This document shows, in pieces, positions 22,991 through 31,033 of a stretch of 64,000 nucleotides of DNA. Both the position numbers and the translations under genes were made by a program. Source of the DNA: DASSUW01 sp963835525 (GTDB lineage Bacteria; Actinomycetota; Thermoleophilia; Solirubrobacterales; Solirubrobacteraceae); contig CAWIFM010000009.1 of assembly GCA_963835525.1 (NCBI GenBank), positions 310,001 to 374,000 on the forward strand, written 5' to 3'. Position 1 is the first letter of the stretch; each line of letters opens with the position of its first letter. The notes under the pieces were generated by a model. That model saw only the letters and a list, made by a program, of their open reading frames with translations. It searched no databases and had not been told where the DNA came from.

Positions 22991-24173
22991 GCCACCTTCC
23001 ACGAGTTGATCGCCGCCGTCGCCGCGCGCCAGCCCGACCGCGTCGCGATCGACGACCTGACGTACGGAGAGCTTGCGGGGCGGGTCGAGCGCGTCGCCGC
23101 GGTGCTCGCCGCGCGTGGCTTCGGACCCGGCGACGTGCTCGCCATCAAGGCGCCGAACATGGCGCCGTGGGCGGGCGTGGCGCTGGCGGCCATGACGGCG
23201 GGCGGCGCCGTGACCGGCATCGGCTCGTCCGCGACCGACGATGAGGTCGCGCGCCAGCTCGCCGACTCGGGCGCGTCGTTGCTGATCGAGCGGTTCGACG
23301 AGTCGCTGCTCGCGGCGGCCGGACCGGCTCCCGGGCCGGACGTGGCGCCGGATGATCCGGCGCTGTTGCCGTACTCGAGCGGCACCAGCGGCCTGCCGAA
23401 GGGCGTCGTGCTCACGCACGCCAACCTCGTCACCGCCGTCCGCCAGGTGCAGAGCGGCTTGCGTATGACGCCCGACGACGTCGTGGCGGTCCTGGCGCCG
23501 CTGCACCACGTGATGGGCTTCGTCGTCACGCTCGGCTGCGGGCTGGCCGCCGGCGCACGTCTGAAGATGCTGCAGCGGTTCGACCCGCGCACCTTTGTCC
23601 GCGACGTCCAGGACGTGACCGTGCTGATCGTCCCGCCGCCGGTGCTCGGCTTCCTCGTCGCCCAGCCCGAGGACCTGCCGGCGGTCGAGCTCATCGTCTC
23701 CGGCGGGGCGCCGCTCGGTGCGCCGCTCCAGCGGGCGGTGGCCGAGCGCTTCCCGCACGCCGTGGTCGGGCAGGGCTACGGGATGACGGAGACGACGGCG
23801 GTCGCCGCCATCCCCGACCGCGAGCTCGGCACGGTGCCCGGCTCGGCGGGCCGGATCGCTCCCGGCACCGAGCTCCGGGTGGTCGACGGCGAGCTGCTGA
23901 TCCGCGGCCCGCAGACCATGCGCGGCTACCTGGGGCAGCCATCCCGCGGTGGCCGAGGCGGCCGTGGTCGGGCGCCCCGATGAGCGCCGCGGCGAGGTCC
24001 CGGTCGCCTTCGTGGTCGCGCGCGAGGAGGTGGCCGGCGACGCGCTGATGGCCTGGGTGGCCGAGCGCGTCGCGCCCCACAAGCGGCTGCACGACGTGCG
24101 CTTCGTCGAGCGGCTGCCCCGCACACCGGCGGGCAAGCTGCTGCGACGCGAGCTTCAGCCGTCGTACGTGTAG
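22982..24173 (+). pseudogene. AMP-forming acyl-CoA ligase with internal deletion and frameshift
   Basis: The N-terminal 320 residues are a normal ANL-family ligase: P-loop-like YSSGTSGLPKGVVLTHAN, then LAPLHHVMGF, and GQGYGMTETTAVAA. After MRGYLGQ (~23936) the frame jumps: the bases CCATCCCGCGGTGGCC continue in the +1 frame as HPAVAEAAVVGRPDERRGEV ... and reach the normal C-terminus LPRTPAGKLLRREL at 24173. The expected ~50-residue stretch between these points (GW.RTGDLG, the hinge and R-K loop around DRLKELI) is absent. The protein lacks essential ATP-binding/hinge residues and is out of frame. Either a pseudogene or an assembly error. Confidence 0.85.
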
Positions 24174-24952
24174 AAGCCGCGCCCGGCCTTCCGGCCCAGC
24201 GCGCCCTCGCCGATCATCCGCTCGATCCGCTCCGGCACGTCGGCGCCGATCGTGCGGCCGATCGCGGCCGACACGTCGAGCCCGACGAGGTCGAGCAGCG
24301 CCAGCGGCCCGAGCGGGTGGCCGGCGCCGAGCCGCATGCACGTGTCGATCGCCTCGGGCTGCATCTCCGTGCGCTCCATCAGGCGGACCGCCTCGAACAG
24401 GTACGGGAACAGCAGGCGGTTGACCACGAAGCCGGCCGTGTCCGGGACCTCGACGGCCGTCTTGCCCAGCGCCTCGCACAGTGCCCGCGCCCGCTCGCGC
24501 GTCTGCTCGGTGGCGGCCTCCGGGAAGGCGAGCTCGACCAGGTCCATCTTCGGGACCGGGTTGAACACGTGCAGGCCGACGAAGCGGTCGGGCCGGCCCG
24601 AGGCTTCGGCCAGCTCGGAGATCGAGAGCGAGGAGGTCGTGGTGGCCAGGATCGCCTCGTCGGAGACGCTCCCGCCCAGCTCGCTCATCAGCGCGCGCTT
24701 GGCCGCCGGGTCCTCGACGATCGCCTCGACCACGAAGCTCACGTCGCCCAGCTCGGCCGTGTCGCAGGTCACGCGGACGTTGCCGTTGACGCTGACGCCG
24801 GCCTTCTCGCACAGCGCCCGCACGCGGCGGTCGGCCCGCTCGGCGGAGCCGTCGGAGCGCGCGAGTACCACCACGTCGCCGCGCTGGGCGGCCACGGCCG
24901 CGAGGCCGCATGCGATGGCTCCACTTCCGGCGATTCCGACTCGTTCAGACAC
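24155..24952 (-). CDS. 3-hydroxyacyl-CoA dehydrogenase (Hbd/PaaH type)
   Basis: 265 residues. NAD-binding motif VGIAGSGAIACGLAAVAAQR at the N-terminus and the catalytic family signature LHVFNPVPKMDLVEL (~130-144), with the C-terminal domain PDTAGFVVNRLLFPYLFEAV and the end GLGRKAGRGFYTYDG-like (ALGRKAGRGFYTYDG). It oxidises 3-hydroxyacyl-CoA to 3-oxoacyl-CoA, the step before the thiolase encoded divergently. GTG at 24952 gives a conventional N-terminus; a TTG 11 codons upstream would place the start inside the operator. It overlaps the ligase remnant's 3' end by 19 bases. Confidence 0.9.
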   Translation of the reverse strand: MSERVGIAGSGAIACGLAAVAAQRGDVVVLARSDGSAERADRRVRALCEKAGVSVNGNVRVTCDTAELGDVSFVVEAIVEDPAAKRALMSELGGSVSDEAILATTTSSLSISELAEASGRPDRFVGLHVFNPVPKMDLVELAFPEAATEQTRERARALCEALGKTAVEVPDTAGFVVNRLLFPYLFEAVRLMERTEMQPEAIDTCMRLGAGHPLGPLALLDLVGLDVSAAIGRTIGADVPERIERMIGEGALGRKAGRGFYTYDG

Positions 24953-24970
24953 TGCTGGCTCCCGGTTGGC

Positions 24971-24984
24971 TGACTGGTCAGTCA
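24971..24984. promoter_or_regulatory. Palindromic operator between divergent dehydrogenase and thiolase genes
   Basis: TGACTGGTCAGTCA, 6-base arms TGACTG/CAGTCA around GT, 19 bases upstream of the dehydrogenase start and 64 bases upstream of the thiolase ATG. The form is typical of TetR-family regulators of actinobacterial fatty-acid genes; that link is from general knowledge. It may coregulate both genes. Confidence 0.6.
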
Positions 24985-25047
24985 ATGGCCGTACACTACG
25001 CCTAGGCGCGACGCTGCGCGCCGGTCAAAAGTGGAGGCTCCGACAAC

Positions 25048-26211
25048 ATGAACGGTCGCGAAGTGGTCATCGTCGAGGCGGCCCGCACCCCGATCGGGCG
25101 CGGACATCCGGACAAGGGCTACTACAAGGACACGCACCCGAACGAGCTGCTCGGCAGGACCTACACCGAGGTCATCGAGCGCGCGGGCATCCCCGCCGAG
25201 GCCGTCGAGGACGTGATCTGCGGCTGTGTGCAGCAGTACGGCGAGCAGATGTTCAACGTCGGCCGCAACGCCTGGCTGCAGGCCGGGCTGCCGATCGAGA
25301 CGCCCGCCACCACGGTCGACCGCCAGTGCGGCTCGGCCCAGCAGGCCGTCAACTTCGGCGCCGCGTTGATCGCCGCCGGCGTCCACGACGTGGTGATCGG
25401 CGGCGGAGTCGAGCACATGGGCCACATCCCGATGGGCGTCGGCTTCAAGTGGGTCGACGACGTCGGCTCGCCGTGGCCGCCCGCGCTGCTCGAGAAGTAC
25501 AACCTCGTGCCGCAGGGCATCTCGGCCGAGATGATCGCCGACCAGTGGGAGATCCCGCGGTCGGAGATGGACGAGCTGGCCGTGCGCTCGCACCAGCTCG
25601 CCGCGCGCGCCACCGAGGAGGGCCGGTTCGAGCGCGAGACGATCCCGTTCCAGGTCAACGGCTCGACCTACGTGTCCGACCAGGGCATCCGGCCCGACAC
25701 CAGCCTCGAGGCGCTGGCGGGGCTCAAGCCGGCCTTCAGGGAGGACGGCAAGATCACGGCCGGCAACTCGTCCCAGATCTCCGACGGCGCCGCCGCTGTG
25801 CTGCTGATGAGCGCCGACAAGGCGGCCGAGCTGGGCGTGGAGCCGCGCGCGCGGATCATCGACCAGACGACCGTCGGCGTCGACCCCGTGATGATGCTCA
25901 CGGGCCCGATCCCGGCGACGCGCAAGCTGCTCGAGCGCAACGGCATGACGATGGACGACATCGACCTCGTGGAGATCAACGAGGCGTTCGCCCCGGTCGT
26001 GCTGGCGTGGAAGCGCGAGCTCGATCCGGACATGGACCGCGTGAACGTCAACGGCGGCGCGATGGCGCTCGGCCACCCGCTCGGCTCGACCGGCGCGCGG
26101 CTGCTCACCACCCTGCTGCACGAGATGGAGCGGGCCGACAAGGAGATCGGTCTCGTGACCATGTGCTGCGGCGGCGGCCTCGGTACCGGGACACTCGTCC
26201 AAAAGGTGTAA
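25048..26211 (+). CDS. Acetyl-CoA C-acyltransferase (thiolase)
   Basis: 387 residues, near the usual thiolase length. Acylated nucleophile Cys in VDRQCGSAQQAVNFG (~93), VEINEAFAPVVLAW, catalytic His in GGAMALGHPLGSTGARL (~344) and the second Cys in MCCGGGLGTG (~374). It carries out the final thiolytic step of beta-oxidation or the reverse condensation. It is divergent from the 3-hydroxyacyl-CoA dehydrogenase and shares the intervening operator, which supports a fatty-acid degradation role. Confidence 0.95.
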   Translation: MNGREVVIVEAARTPIGRGHPDKGYYKDTHPNELLGRTYTEVIERAGIPAEAVEDVICGCVQQYGEQMFNVGRNAWLQAGLPIETPATTVDRQCGSAQQAVNFGAALIAAGVHDVVIGGGVEHMGHIPMGVGFKWVDDVGSPWPPALLEKYNLVPQGISAEMIADQWEIPRSEMDELAVRSHQLAARATEEGRFERETIPFQVNGSTYVSDQGIRPDTSLEALAGLKPAFREDGKITAGNSSQISDGAAAVLLMSADKAAELGVEPRARIIDQTTVGVDPVMMLTGPIPATRKLLERNGMTMDDIDLVEINEAFAPVVLAWKRELDPDMDRVNVNGGAMALGHPLGSTGARLLTTLLHEMERADKEIGLVTMCCGGGLGTGTLVQKV

Positions 26212-26244
26212 TGGAGAACCCCTTTGAGGGGTACATTGCGCGCC

Positions 26245-26910
26245 ATGTCCGAGACGAGCACCACCACCGCGTTCCGCGAGCAAGCCGCTCCTCGCGCCAT
26301 CTCGACCGCCCAATTGATGGGCCAGGTCCTGTTCCTGGTCGCCATCGCGCTGGCCTTCTGTGCTGTCGGCACGCTGATCGGCCGGGATCTGTCGCTGGGC
26401 ACGGCGCGGCTGTGCTCGTTCGCCGGCTTCGGCATGCTGCTCGTCTCCTCGTTCGCCGGGGAGCGCTTCCGCGTCGGCACGTTCGCGATGGGCTGGCTGT
26501 TCGCGACCGCACTGATGATCGGCCTCGGCCTCGGGCCGGTGATCGCCTACTTCGCGACCATCGAGCCCGACGCGCTCACACAGGCGTTCGCCGGCACCGC
26601 GGCCACGGTGGCCGGCGCCGGCGCGTTCGGCTTCGTGCTCTCGAAGGATCTCGCGCGGTGGATGCGGCCCGTCTCGCTGTTGGTCTTCGCGGCGTGTTGC
26701 GCGACGATCGTGTGGTCGTTGTTCGCCGGCTCGATCAGCCCGTGGGTCAGCCTCGGCATCTACGCGCTCTCAGCGCTGCTGATCGTCATCGACTTCAACT
26801 ACCTGCGCAAGCACGGGACCGAGCGCGACACGATCTGGCTGGCGACCGGAATCTTCGTCTCGATCGTCAACATCTTCGTGTCGCTGCTGAACATCTTTTC
26901 CGGCGACTGA
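26245..26910 (+). CDS. BAX inhibitor-1 (YccA/BI-1) family membrane protein
   Basis: 221 residues with seven hydrophobic segments and BI-1 family landmarks: FAGTAATVAGAGAFGFVLSK and the C-terminal ALLIVIDFNYLRKHGTERDT, containing the acidic residues of the proposed pH-sensing pair, ending in a final helix. The family forms Ca2+-leak channels in some bacteria. The ATG at 26245 is preferred over an in-frame start 7 codons upstream. Only 33 bases follow the thiolase stop. Confidence 0.88.
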   Translation: MSETSTTTAFREQAAPRAISTAQLMGQVLFLVAIALAFCAVGTLIGRDLSLGTARLCSFAGFGMLLVSSFAGERFRVGTFAMGWLFATALMIGLGLGPVIAYFATIEPDALTQAFAGTAATVAGAGAFGFVLSKDLARWMRPVSLLVFAACCATIVWSLFAGSISPWVSLGIYALSALLIVIDFNYLRKHGTERDTIWLATGIFVSIVNIFVSLLNIFSGD

Positions 26911-26930
26911 GCGTCATGTAGGCTCGGTAG

Positions 26931-27617
26931 GTGGAGTCGCCACTCACCCTCGGCCAGCCGACACAGGAGGAATTGGAGGCCCGGCGGGCCGCCGAGCGCA
27001 TCGGCGATCCGTTCCTCGTCTACCGCGACGACGAGGGCCGCCAGTACATCTTCTCGCTGGCCGAGCGGACGAAGAGCATCACGCTCGGCCGGCGCGAGGA
27101 AGCGGACATCTCGGTCCCGTGGGACCCCGAGATGTCGCGCCTGCACGCCGAGCTCGAGCTGCGCGCCGGCGAGTGGACGGTCTCCGACGACGGGCTCTCC
27201 CAGAACGGCACGTGGGTCAACGGCCTGCGGCTGTCGGGCCGGCGGCGGCTCGCCGACGGCGACCTGCTGCGGGTGGGCCGCACGATCTTCGCCTTCTGCG
27301 CTCCGGTCGGCGCGGGCACCCTCGGGCCGACGCTCGTGCCCGGCGAGCTGAGCGCCACGCCGCGCTTCTCCGAGCAGCAGCAGCGCGTCCTGCGGGCGCT
27401 CTGCCGGCCGCTGTTCACCGACGGCGAGGGCATCAACCCGTCGACCGACGAGGAGGTCGCCGAGGCGACGGGGATCCCGCTCGAGGCGGTGGTCTCCGAG
27501 CTCGACCACCTCGGGCGGGCGATGGGGCTCGAGGACATGCCGCACGGCGACCAGCGCGCCGAGATCGCGCTGCTGGCGATGCGCAGCGGCCTCGTGAGCG
27601 CCGACGACGGCGGCTGA
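26931..27617 (+). CDS. FHA domain protein with C-terminal winged-helix-like region
   Basis: 228 residues. FHA domain at ~30-125 (ITLGRREEADISVPWDPEMS, RLHAELEL, LSQNGTWVNG). The C-terminal ~90 residues (FSEQQQRVLRALCRPLFTDG, TDEEVAEATGIPLEAVVSEL) look like a winged helix, an arrangement known from actinobacterial FHA proteins. It probably binds phosphothreonine and perhaps DNA or another protein. GTG start at 26931. Repeat copy C begins 19 bases after the stop. Confidence 0.88.
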   Translation: MESPLTLGQPTQEELEARRAAERIGDPFLVYRDDEGRQYIFSLAERTKSITLGRREEADISVPWDPEMSRLHAELELRAGEWTVSDDGLSQNGTWVNGLRLSGRRRLADGDLLRVGRTIFAFCAPVGAGTLGPTLVPGELSATPRFSEQQQRVLRALCRPLFTDGEGINPSTDEEVAEATGIPLEAVVSELDHLGRAMGLEDMPHGDQRAEIALLAMRSGLVSADDGG

Positions 27618-27635
27618 GCGGGCGTGCCGGCGACG

Positions 27636-27709
27636 CCGGCGAACGTCAACTGCGGCTGGGTAAGGAGGCGCCGACCCCATCGCCGCCCTACCCAGCCGCC
27701 GTTCGCCGG
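27636..27709. repeat. Dispersed intergenic repeat, copy C (shortest)
   Basis: 74-bp element. Left end CCGGCGAAC followed by GTCAACTGCGGCTGGGTAAG; right end CCCTACCCAGCCGCCGTTCG plus CCGG, the reverse complement of a related sequence. Only ~20 bases separate the arms, so it can form one long hairpin. It sits between the convergent FHA gene and xseB and ends 3 bases from the xseB stop, so it can serve as a bidirectional terminator. Confidence 0.8.
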
Positions 27710-27712
27710 AAG

Positions 27713-27943
27713 CTACGACGCGGCCGAAGTAGAAAGCCGAGCCACCAGCTCGTCGAGCCGCAGCTCCTCGAGCCCGCGGCCGACCGCGTCGAGCTCGGCG
27801 GCGCAGAACTCGACCAGGCGGCGGCCCTCCTGGCACAGCTCGAGCGTCTCGCGCAGCCCCGCCTCGCCAGAGTCCAGCCGCGCGATGATCGCCTCTATGC
27901 GCTCGCAGGCGGCCTCGTAGGTGAGCGTGTCGGCTTCGGCCAT
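27713..27943 (-). CDS. xseB: Exodeoxyribonuclease VII small subunit
   Basis: 76 residues, typical for XseB. Conserved: LTYEAACERIEAIIARLDSG and LRETLELCQEGRRLVEFCAA. The small helical subunit binds XseA to form the ExoVII complex that degrades single-stranded DNA. ATG at 27943 lies 8 bases after the xseA stop, giving the usual xseA-xseB operon. Confidence 0.95.
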   Translation of the reverse strand: MAEADTLTYEAACERIEAIIARLDSGEAGLRETLELCQEGRRLVEFCAAELDAVGRGLEELRLDELVARLSTSAAS

Positions 27944-27951
27944 CGGACGGG

Positions 27952-29328
27952 TCAATCTACGGGCGGCTCCGGACGCACCGGCACGCGGCCGTCGTGCAGG
28001 CGCAGGACGAGCGAGCGCTGCTCGCGCGCGGCGGCGGCCGAGGTGACGGGCTCGCCGGCGCCGTCCTCGACGAGCGCATAGCCGCGCTCGAGCGTGTGCT
28101 GCGGATCGTGGGCGGCCAGCGCGACGGCGAAGCGCTCGAGGTCGCGCCGGCGGCGCGCCACCGCGGAGGTCGCGCCGCGGTCCAGCGCGACGCCGCTGCC
28201 GTGCGCGCCGGCCACCCCCCGCACGCGGGCGAGCTCGGCGGCCGCAGCCTTGCGCGACAGCGCCGACGAGTGCGCCAGCAAGGCCCGCTCGCCGCCGGCG
28301 ACGCCGCGGCGCGCGCTCGCGCGCAGCTCGCGCAGGTGCTGGTGCAGCCGCGTGCGGTGGCGCTCGACGTGCGCGGCCGGGGCGCGCGACAGGCGCGCGA
28401 GCGTGCGGGCGCGCTCGACGATCGCGCGGCGGCTCTGGCGCTCGAGCCGGGCGGCGGCCGCAGCCAGCGTGCGCCGGGCGCCGGCGCAGTCGAGCGGCAC
28501 CACGGCCTCGGCGGCGTGGGTCGGCGTCGAGCAGGCCACGGCGGCGACGTCGTCGAGCAGCGTGCGGTCGGTGTGGTGGCCGACCGACGAGATGACCGGG
28601 ACGCGCAGCAGCGCGACCGTCCGGCACAGCGTCTCGTCGCAGAACGCGAACAGGTCGGCCAGCGAGCCGCCGCCGCGGGCGACCACGATCGCCTCGACCT
28701 CGGCGCACGCCGCCAGGTCCTGGAGCGCGCGGGTGATCGCCGGCGCGGCGTGCCGGTCCTGCACCGGTGCGAAGGCCCACACGACGCGCCCGCGCCAGCC
28801 GCGCCGCTCGAGGGCGGCGACCAGGTCGTCGCGCGCCTTGCCGTGCTCGCCGCAGACCACGCCGATGGTGCGCGGCAGCACCGTGCGCGGGAGCTGCTTC
28901 TGGTGCGCGAACAGGCCCTCCCCGTGCAGCGCGCGGCGGAGCTGCTCGAGCTGCGCGAGCAGATCGCCCTCGCCGGCGATCCGCAGCCGCGAGACGGTGA
29001 AGGAGAAGGACGGCGACGCGGTGCGCGAGCCGGGGTAGTAGTCGCAGCCGCCCGCCGCGACCACCTGCACGCCGTCGGCCAGCGGGCCGAGCCCGAGCGC
29101 GTCGAAGTCGCTCCGCCACATCGAGCACGGCAGGGCGCCGGAGCCGTCGCGCAGCTCGAACCAGACCTTGGCGCGGCCGGCCTTGAAGGAGACCACCTCC
29201 CCGAACACCTGCACGCGCGTGAAGCCGCGCAGCTGCTCGCGCAGGGCGGCCGCGTAGTGGCCGACCGGCCACGGGCCGGTGAGGTTGGAGCCGGGGATGC
29301 CGGCGGGGCGCTCGGGCAGGTCGGACAT
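27952..29328 (-). CDS. xseA: Exodeoxyribonuclease VII large subunit
   Basis: 458 residues. N-terminal OB fold (GFTRVQVFGEVVSFKAGRAK, VWFELRDGSGALPCSMW), catalytic core with RTIGVVCGEHGKARDDL, VEAIVVARGGGSLADLFAF and VISSVGHHTDRTLLDDVA, and the C-terminal coiled coil with LERGYALVEDGAGEPV at the end. In most XseA the core motif reads VG-H-E-D/T; here VGHHTD. ATG at 29328 chosen; another ATG two codons upstream is possible. First gene of xseA-xseB. Confidence 0.95.
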   Translation of the reverse strand: MSDLPERPAGIPGSNLTGPWPVGHYAAALREQLRGFTRVQVFGEVVSFKAGRAKVWFELRDGSGALPCSMWRSDFDALGLGPLADGVQVVAAGGCDYYPGSRTASPSFSFTVSRLRIAGEGDLLAQLEQLRRALHGEGLFAHQKQLPRTVLPRTIGVVCGEHGKARDDLVAALERRGWRGRVVWAFAPVQDRHAAPAITRALQDLAACAEVEAIVVARGGGSLADLFAFCDETLCRTVALLRVPVISSVGHHTDRTLLDDVAAVACSTPTHAAEAVVPLDCAGARRTLAAAAARLERQSRRAIVERARTLARLSRAPAAHVERHRTRLHQHLRELRASARRGVAGGERALLAHSSALSRKAAAAELARVRGVAGAHGSGVALDRGATSAVARRRRDLERFAVALAAHDPQHTLERGYALVEDGAGEPVTSAAAAREQRSLVLRLHDGRVPVRPEPPVD

Positions 29329-29427
29329 GCGCATCCGAACCGTATGGGGCGCGGCGGCGGGATCTCGCCCCCCGAGCAGCCGTTTTGACGCGGGCGTCCA
29401 TAGGGTACGGGCGGCAGCACACCGGTC

Positions 29428-29964
29428 ATGTGGCCCGAACCTGAGCGCCGCGGGGATTCCGGCCCGCACGCATACGATCTCTTCGAGGACGGCCGCCCGA
29501 TCGGGCGGCTCGAGTGGCGCACCCGCCCGCGCCGGGACGTCGGCTGGTACGTGACGCGCCCGCCGCGCCCCGCGCATCGCCTCCACGTCGATCCCTCGAT
29601 CGACGGCCTGTCCCGCGACGTCGAGTCGTCGGACCACGACTGGGACCTCAACGCCGAGCTGTCGGCGATCCTCAGCACCGCGCTCGCCGTCGACGCCGCG
29701 GAGCGCTTCCTGCACCCGCAGGCCGCCCACTCGCGGCAGCGGTTCAACCGGCTGCAGACCGGGCCTTACGAGATCCACGTGACCGACATCGAGCCCTACG
29801 TGCTCGCCCACGCGGTGCCTGAGCTGCCGCTCACCGCGGTCTCCGACGTGCGGATCCTCGAGGGCGAGCTGCACGAGGACGCGCTCAAGGGCGCGCTCCG
29901 CCGGATCGCCCTCCTGGGCGGTCGCGTGGTCGCCGTCTTCCGCACGGACCCCGAAGACGGCTGA
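29428..29964 (+). CDS. Conserved-looking protein, unknown function
   Basis: 178 residues, no signal peptide or membrane segment. Contains HAYDLFEDGRPIGRLEWRTR, VESSDHDWDLNAELSAIL and RFNRLQTGPYEIHVTDIEPY. Balanced composition with many aromatic and His residues suggests a folded cytoplasmic protein. No family recognised. ATG at 29428 is divergent from xseA, 99 bases apart. Immediately after its stop codon begins a 161-bp hairpin structure. Confidence 0.7.
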   Translation: MWPEPERRGDSGPHAYDLFEDGRPIGRLEWRTRPRRDVGWYVTRPPRPAHRLHVDPSIDGLSRDVESSDHDWDLNAELSAILSTALAVDAAERFLHPQAAHSRQRFNRLQTGPYEIHVTDIEPYVLAHAVPELPLTAVSDVRILEGELHEDALKGALRRIALLGGRVVAVFRTDPEDG

Positions 29965-30125
29965 GTACAGGTGGCCGCGAGTCCCACGCATTCGGCGGGC
30001 CCGGTCCGCGTCTGCCGGCACCCGGCATCCGGTCACGTGCCACCAGCATGCTCGCGGATGCCGTGCACCGGCAGACACGACCCGGACTCCACCGGATGAT
30101 GCGCGGGACCCGCGGCCACCTGTAC
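29965..30125. repeat. 161-bp double-hairpin inverted repeat
   Basis: Outer arms 29965-29991 and 30099-30125 (27 bases, 25 pairs) and inner arms 30008-30030 and 30056-30078 (23 bases, 19 pairs) stack into one long hairpin with a 25-base loop. It starts at the first base after the stop of the upstream gene. Of the six mismatches, five are A-C on the plus strand and so would be G-U pairs in a minus-strand RNA. This is unrelated in sequence to repeats A-F. Possible terminator, cruciform or structured RNA. Confidence 0.8.
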
Positions 30126-30142
30126 TTCTCCACGCCCTGTCC

Positions 30143-30859
30143 CTGAACCTGAGATACGCCGGAGGCACCGATCCCGGACCGGTGCGCCCCAACAACGAGG
30201 ACGCGTTCTTCGCGGGCCCGCGGCTGCTCGCCGTGGCCGACGGCGTCGGGGGCCACGCGGCGGGCGAGGTCGCCAGCGCGACGATCATCGACGCGCTGTC
30301 GCCGCTCGGCGACTGCGAGCCCGGCTACGACCTCGTCGGCCGGCTGCACGAGGCGGTGGTCACGGGCAACGCGGCGATCGCCCGGCGCGTCGCCGAGGAC
30401 CCGCGGCTGCAGGGCATGAGCACCACGCTGACGGCGATCCTCTTCGCCGGCCTGCGCTACTGCCTGCTCAACATCGGCGACTCGCGGACCTACCTGCTGC
30501 GCGACGGCTCGCTCGAGCAGATCACGCGCGACGACAGCTACGTCCAGCTGCTGGTCGACGAGGGCCACATCACCCAGGAGGCGGCGGGCAGCCACCCGCA
30601 GCGCAACCTCGTCCTCCAGGCGCTGACCGGCGAGGAGGTGATGGAGCCGGCCATGACCGTGCTCGAGGCGCGCCCCGGCGACCGCTTCCTGCTCTGCTCG
30701 GACGGGCTGTCGGACGTCGTCGGCCACGCCGCCCTCACCGTCGCGCTGGGCGAGGGCGAGCCTCAGGAGACGGTGGCGCGGCTGATCGAGCTGGCGCTCG
30801 AGAACCGGACGCGCGACAACGTGACGGCGATCGTCGCCGACGTCATCGAGGAGGAGTAG
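30143..30859 (+). CDS. PP2C-family Ser/Thr protein phosphatase
   Basis: About 238 residues. PP2C motifs: TDPGPVRPNNEDAFFAG (motif 1), LLAVADGVGGHAAGEVAS, STTLTAILFAGLRYCLLNIG, GDSRTYLLRDGSLEQIT, LLCSDGLSDVV and RDNVTAIVADV. It dephosphorylates Ser/Thr, counteracting kinases whose products FHA domains read. The only canonical start, GTG 30182, falls inside motif 1 and would remove a metal-site Asp. Translation more likely begins at CTG 30143 (or 30137), giving LNLRYAGGTDPG. No ATG, GTG or TTG occurs in frame between 30002 and 30181. Confidence 0.92.
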   Translation: MNLRYAGGTDPGPVRPNNEDAFFAGPRLLAVADGVGGHAAGEVASATIIDALSPLGDCEPGYDLVGRLHEAVVTGNAAIARRVAEDPRLQGMSTTLTAILFAGLRYCLLNIGDSRTYLLRDGSLEQITRDDSYVQLLVDEGHITQEAAGSHPQRNLVLQALTGEEVMEPAMTVLEARPGDRFLLCSDGLSDVVGHAALTVALGEGEPQETVARLIELALENRTRDNVTAIVADVIEEE

Positions 30860-31013
30860 GCGGCTCGGTCTCGGCCAGCCGGCTGTGCAGCTTCTCGCGC
30901 AGCTCCTCGGGGTCGTACTCGGTGTGGTCGCGCCGCTTGCGCGCCACGACCGCGCCGGTGGCGGCCACGCCGGCGAGCCCCGCCAGCCCTACGAGCTTCC
31001 AGGGGATCTTCAC
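30843..31013 (-). CDS. Small membrane-anchored protein
   Basis: 56 residues, GTG start: one transmembrane helix (WKLVGLAGLAGVAATGAVVA) followed by a basic stop-transfer patch (RKRRDHTEY) and an acidic amphipathic helix (PEELREKLHSRLAE). The 3' end overlaps the PP2C gene end by 17 bases (convergent), and the start is 20 bases from the divergent gene at 31034. Codon use and a coherent topology argue for a real gene. No function known. Confidence 0.7.
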   Translation of the reverse strand: MKIPWKLVGLAGLAGVAATGAVVARKRRDHTEYDPEELREKLHSRLAETEPPTPPR

Positions 31014-31033
31014 GGACGCGTAGGTTACGCGCC

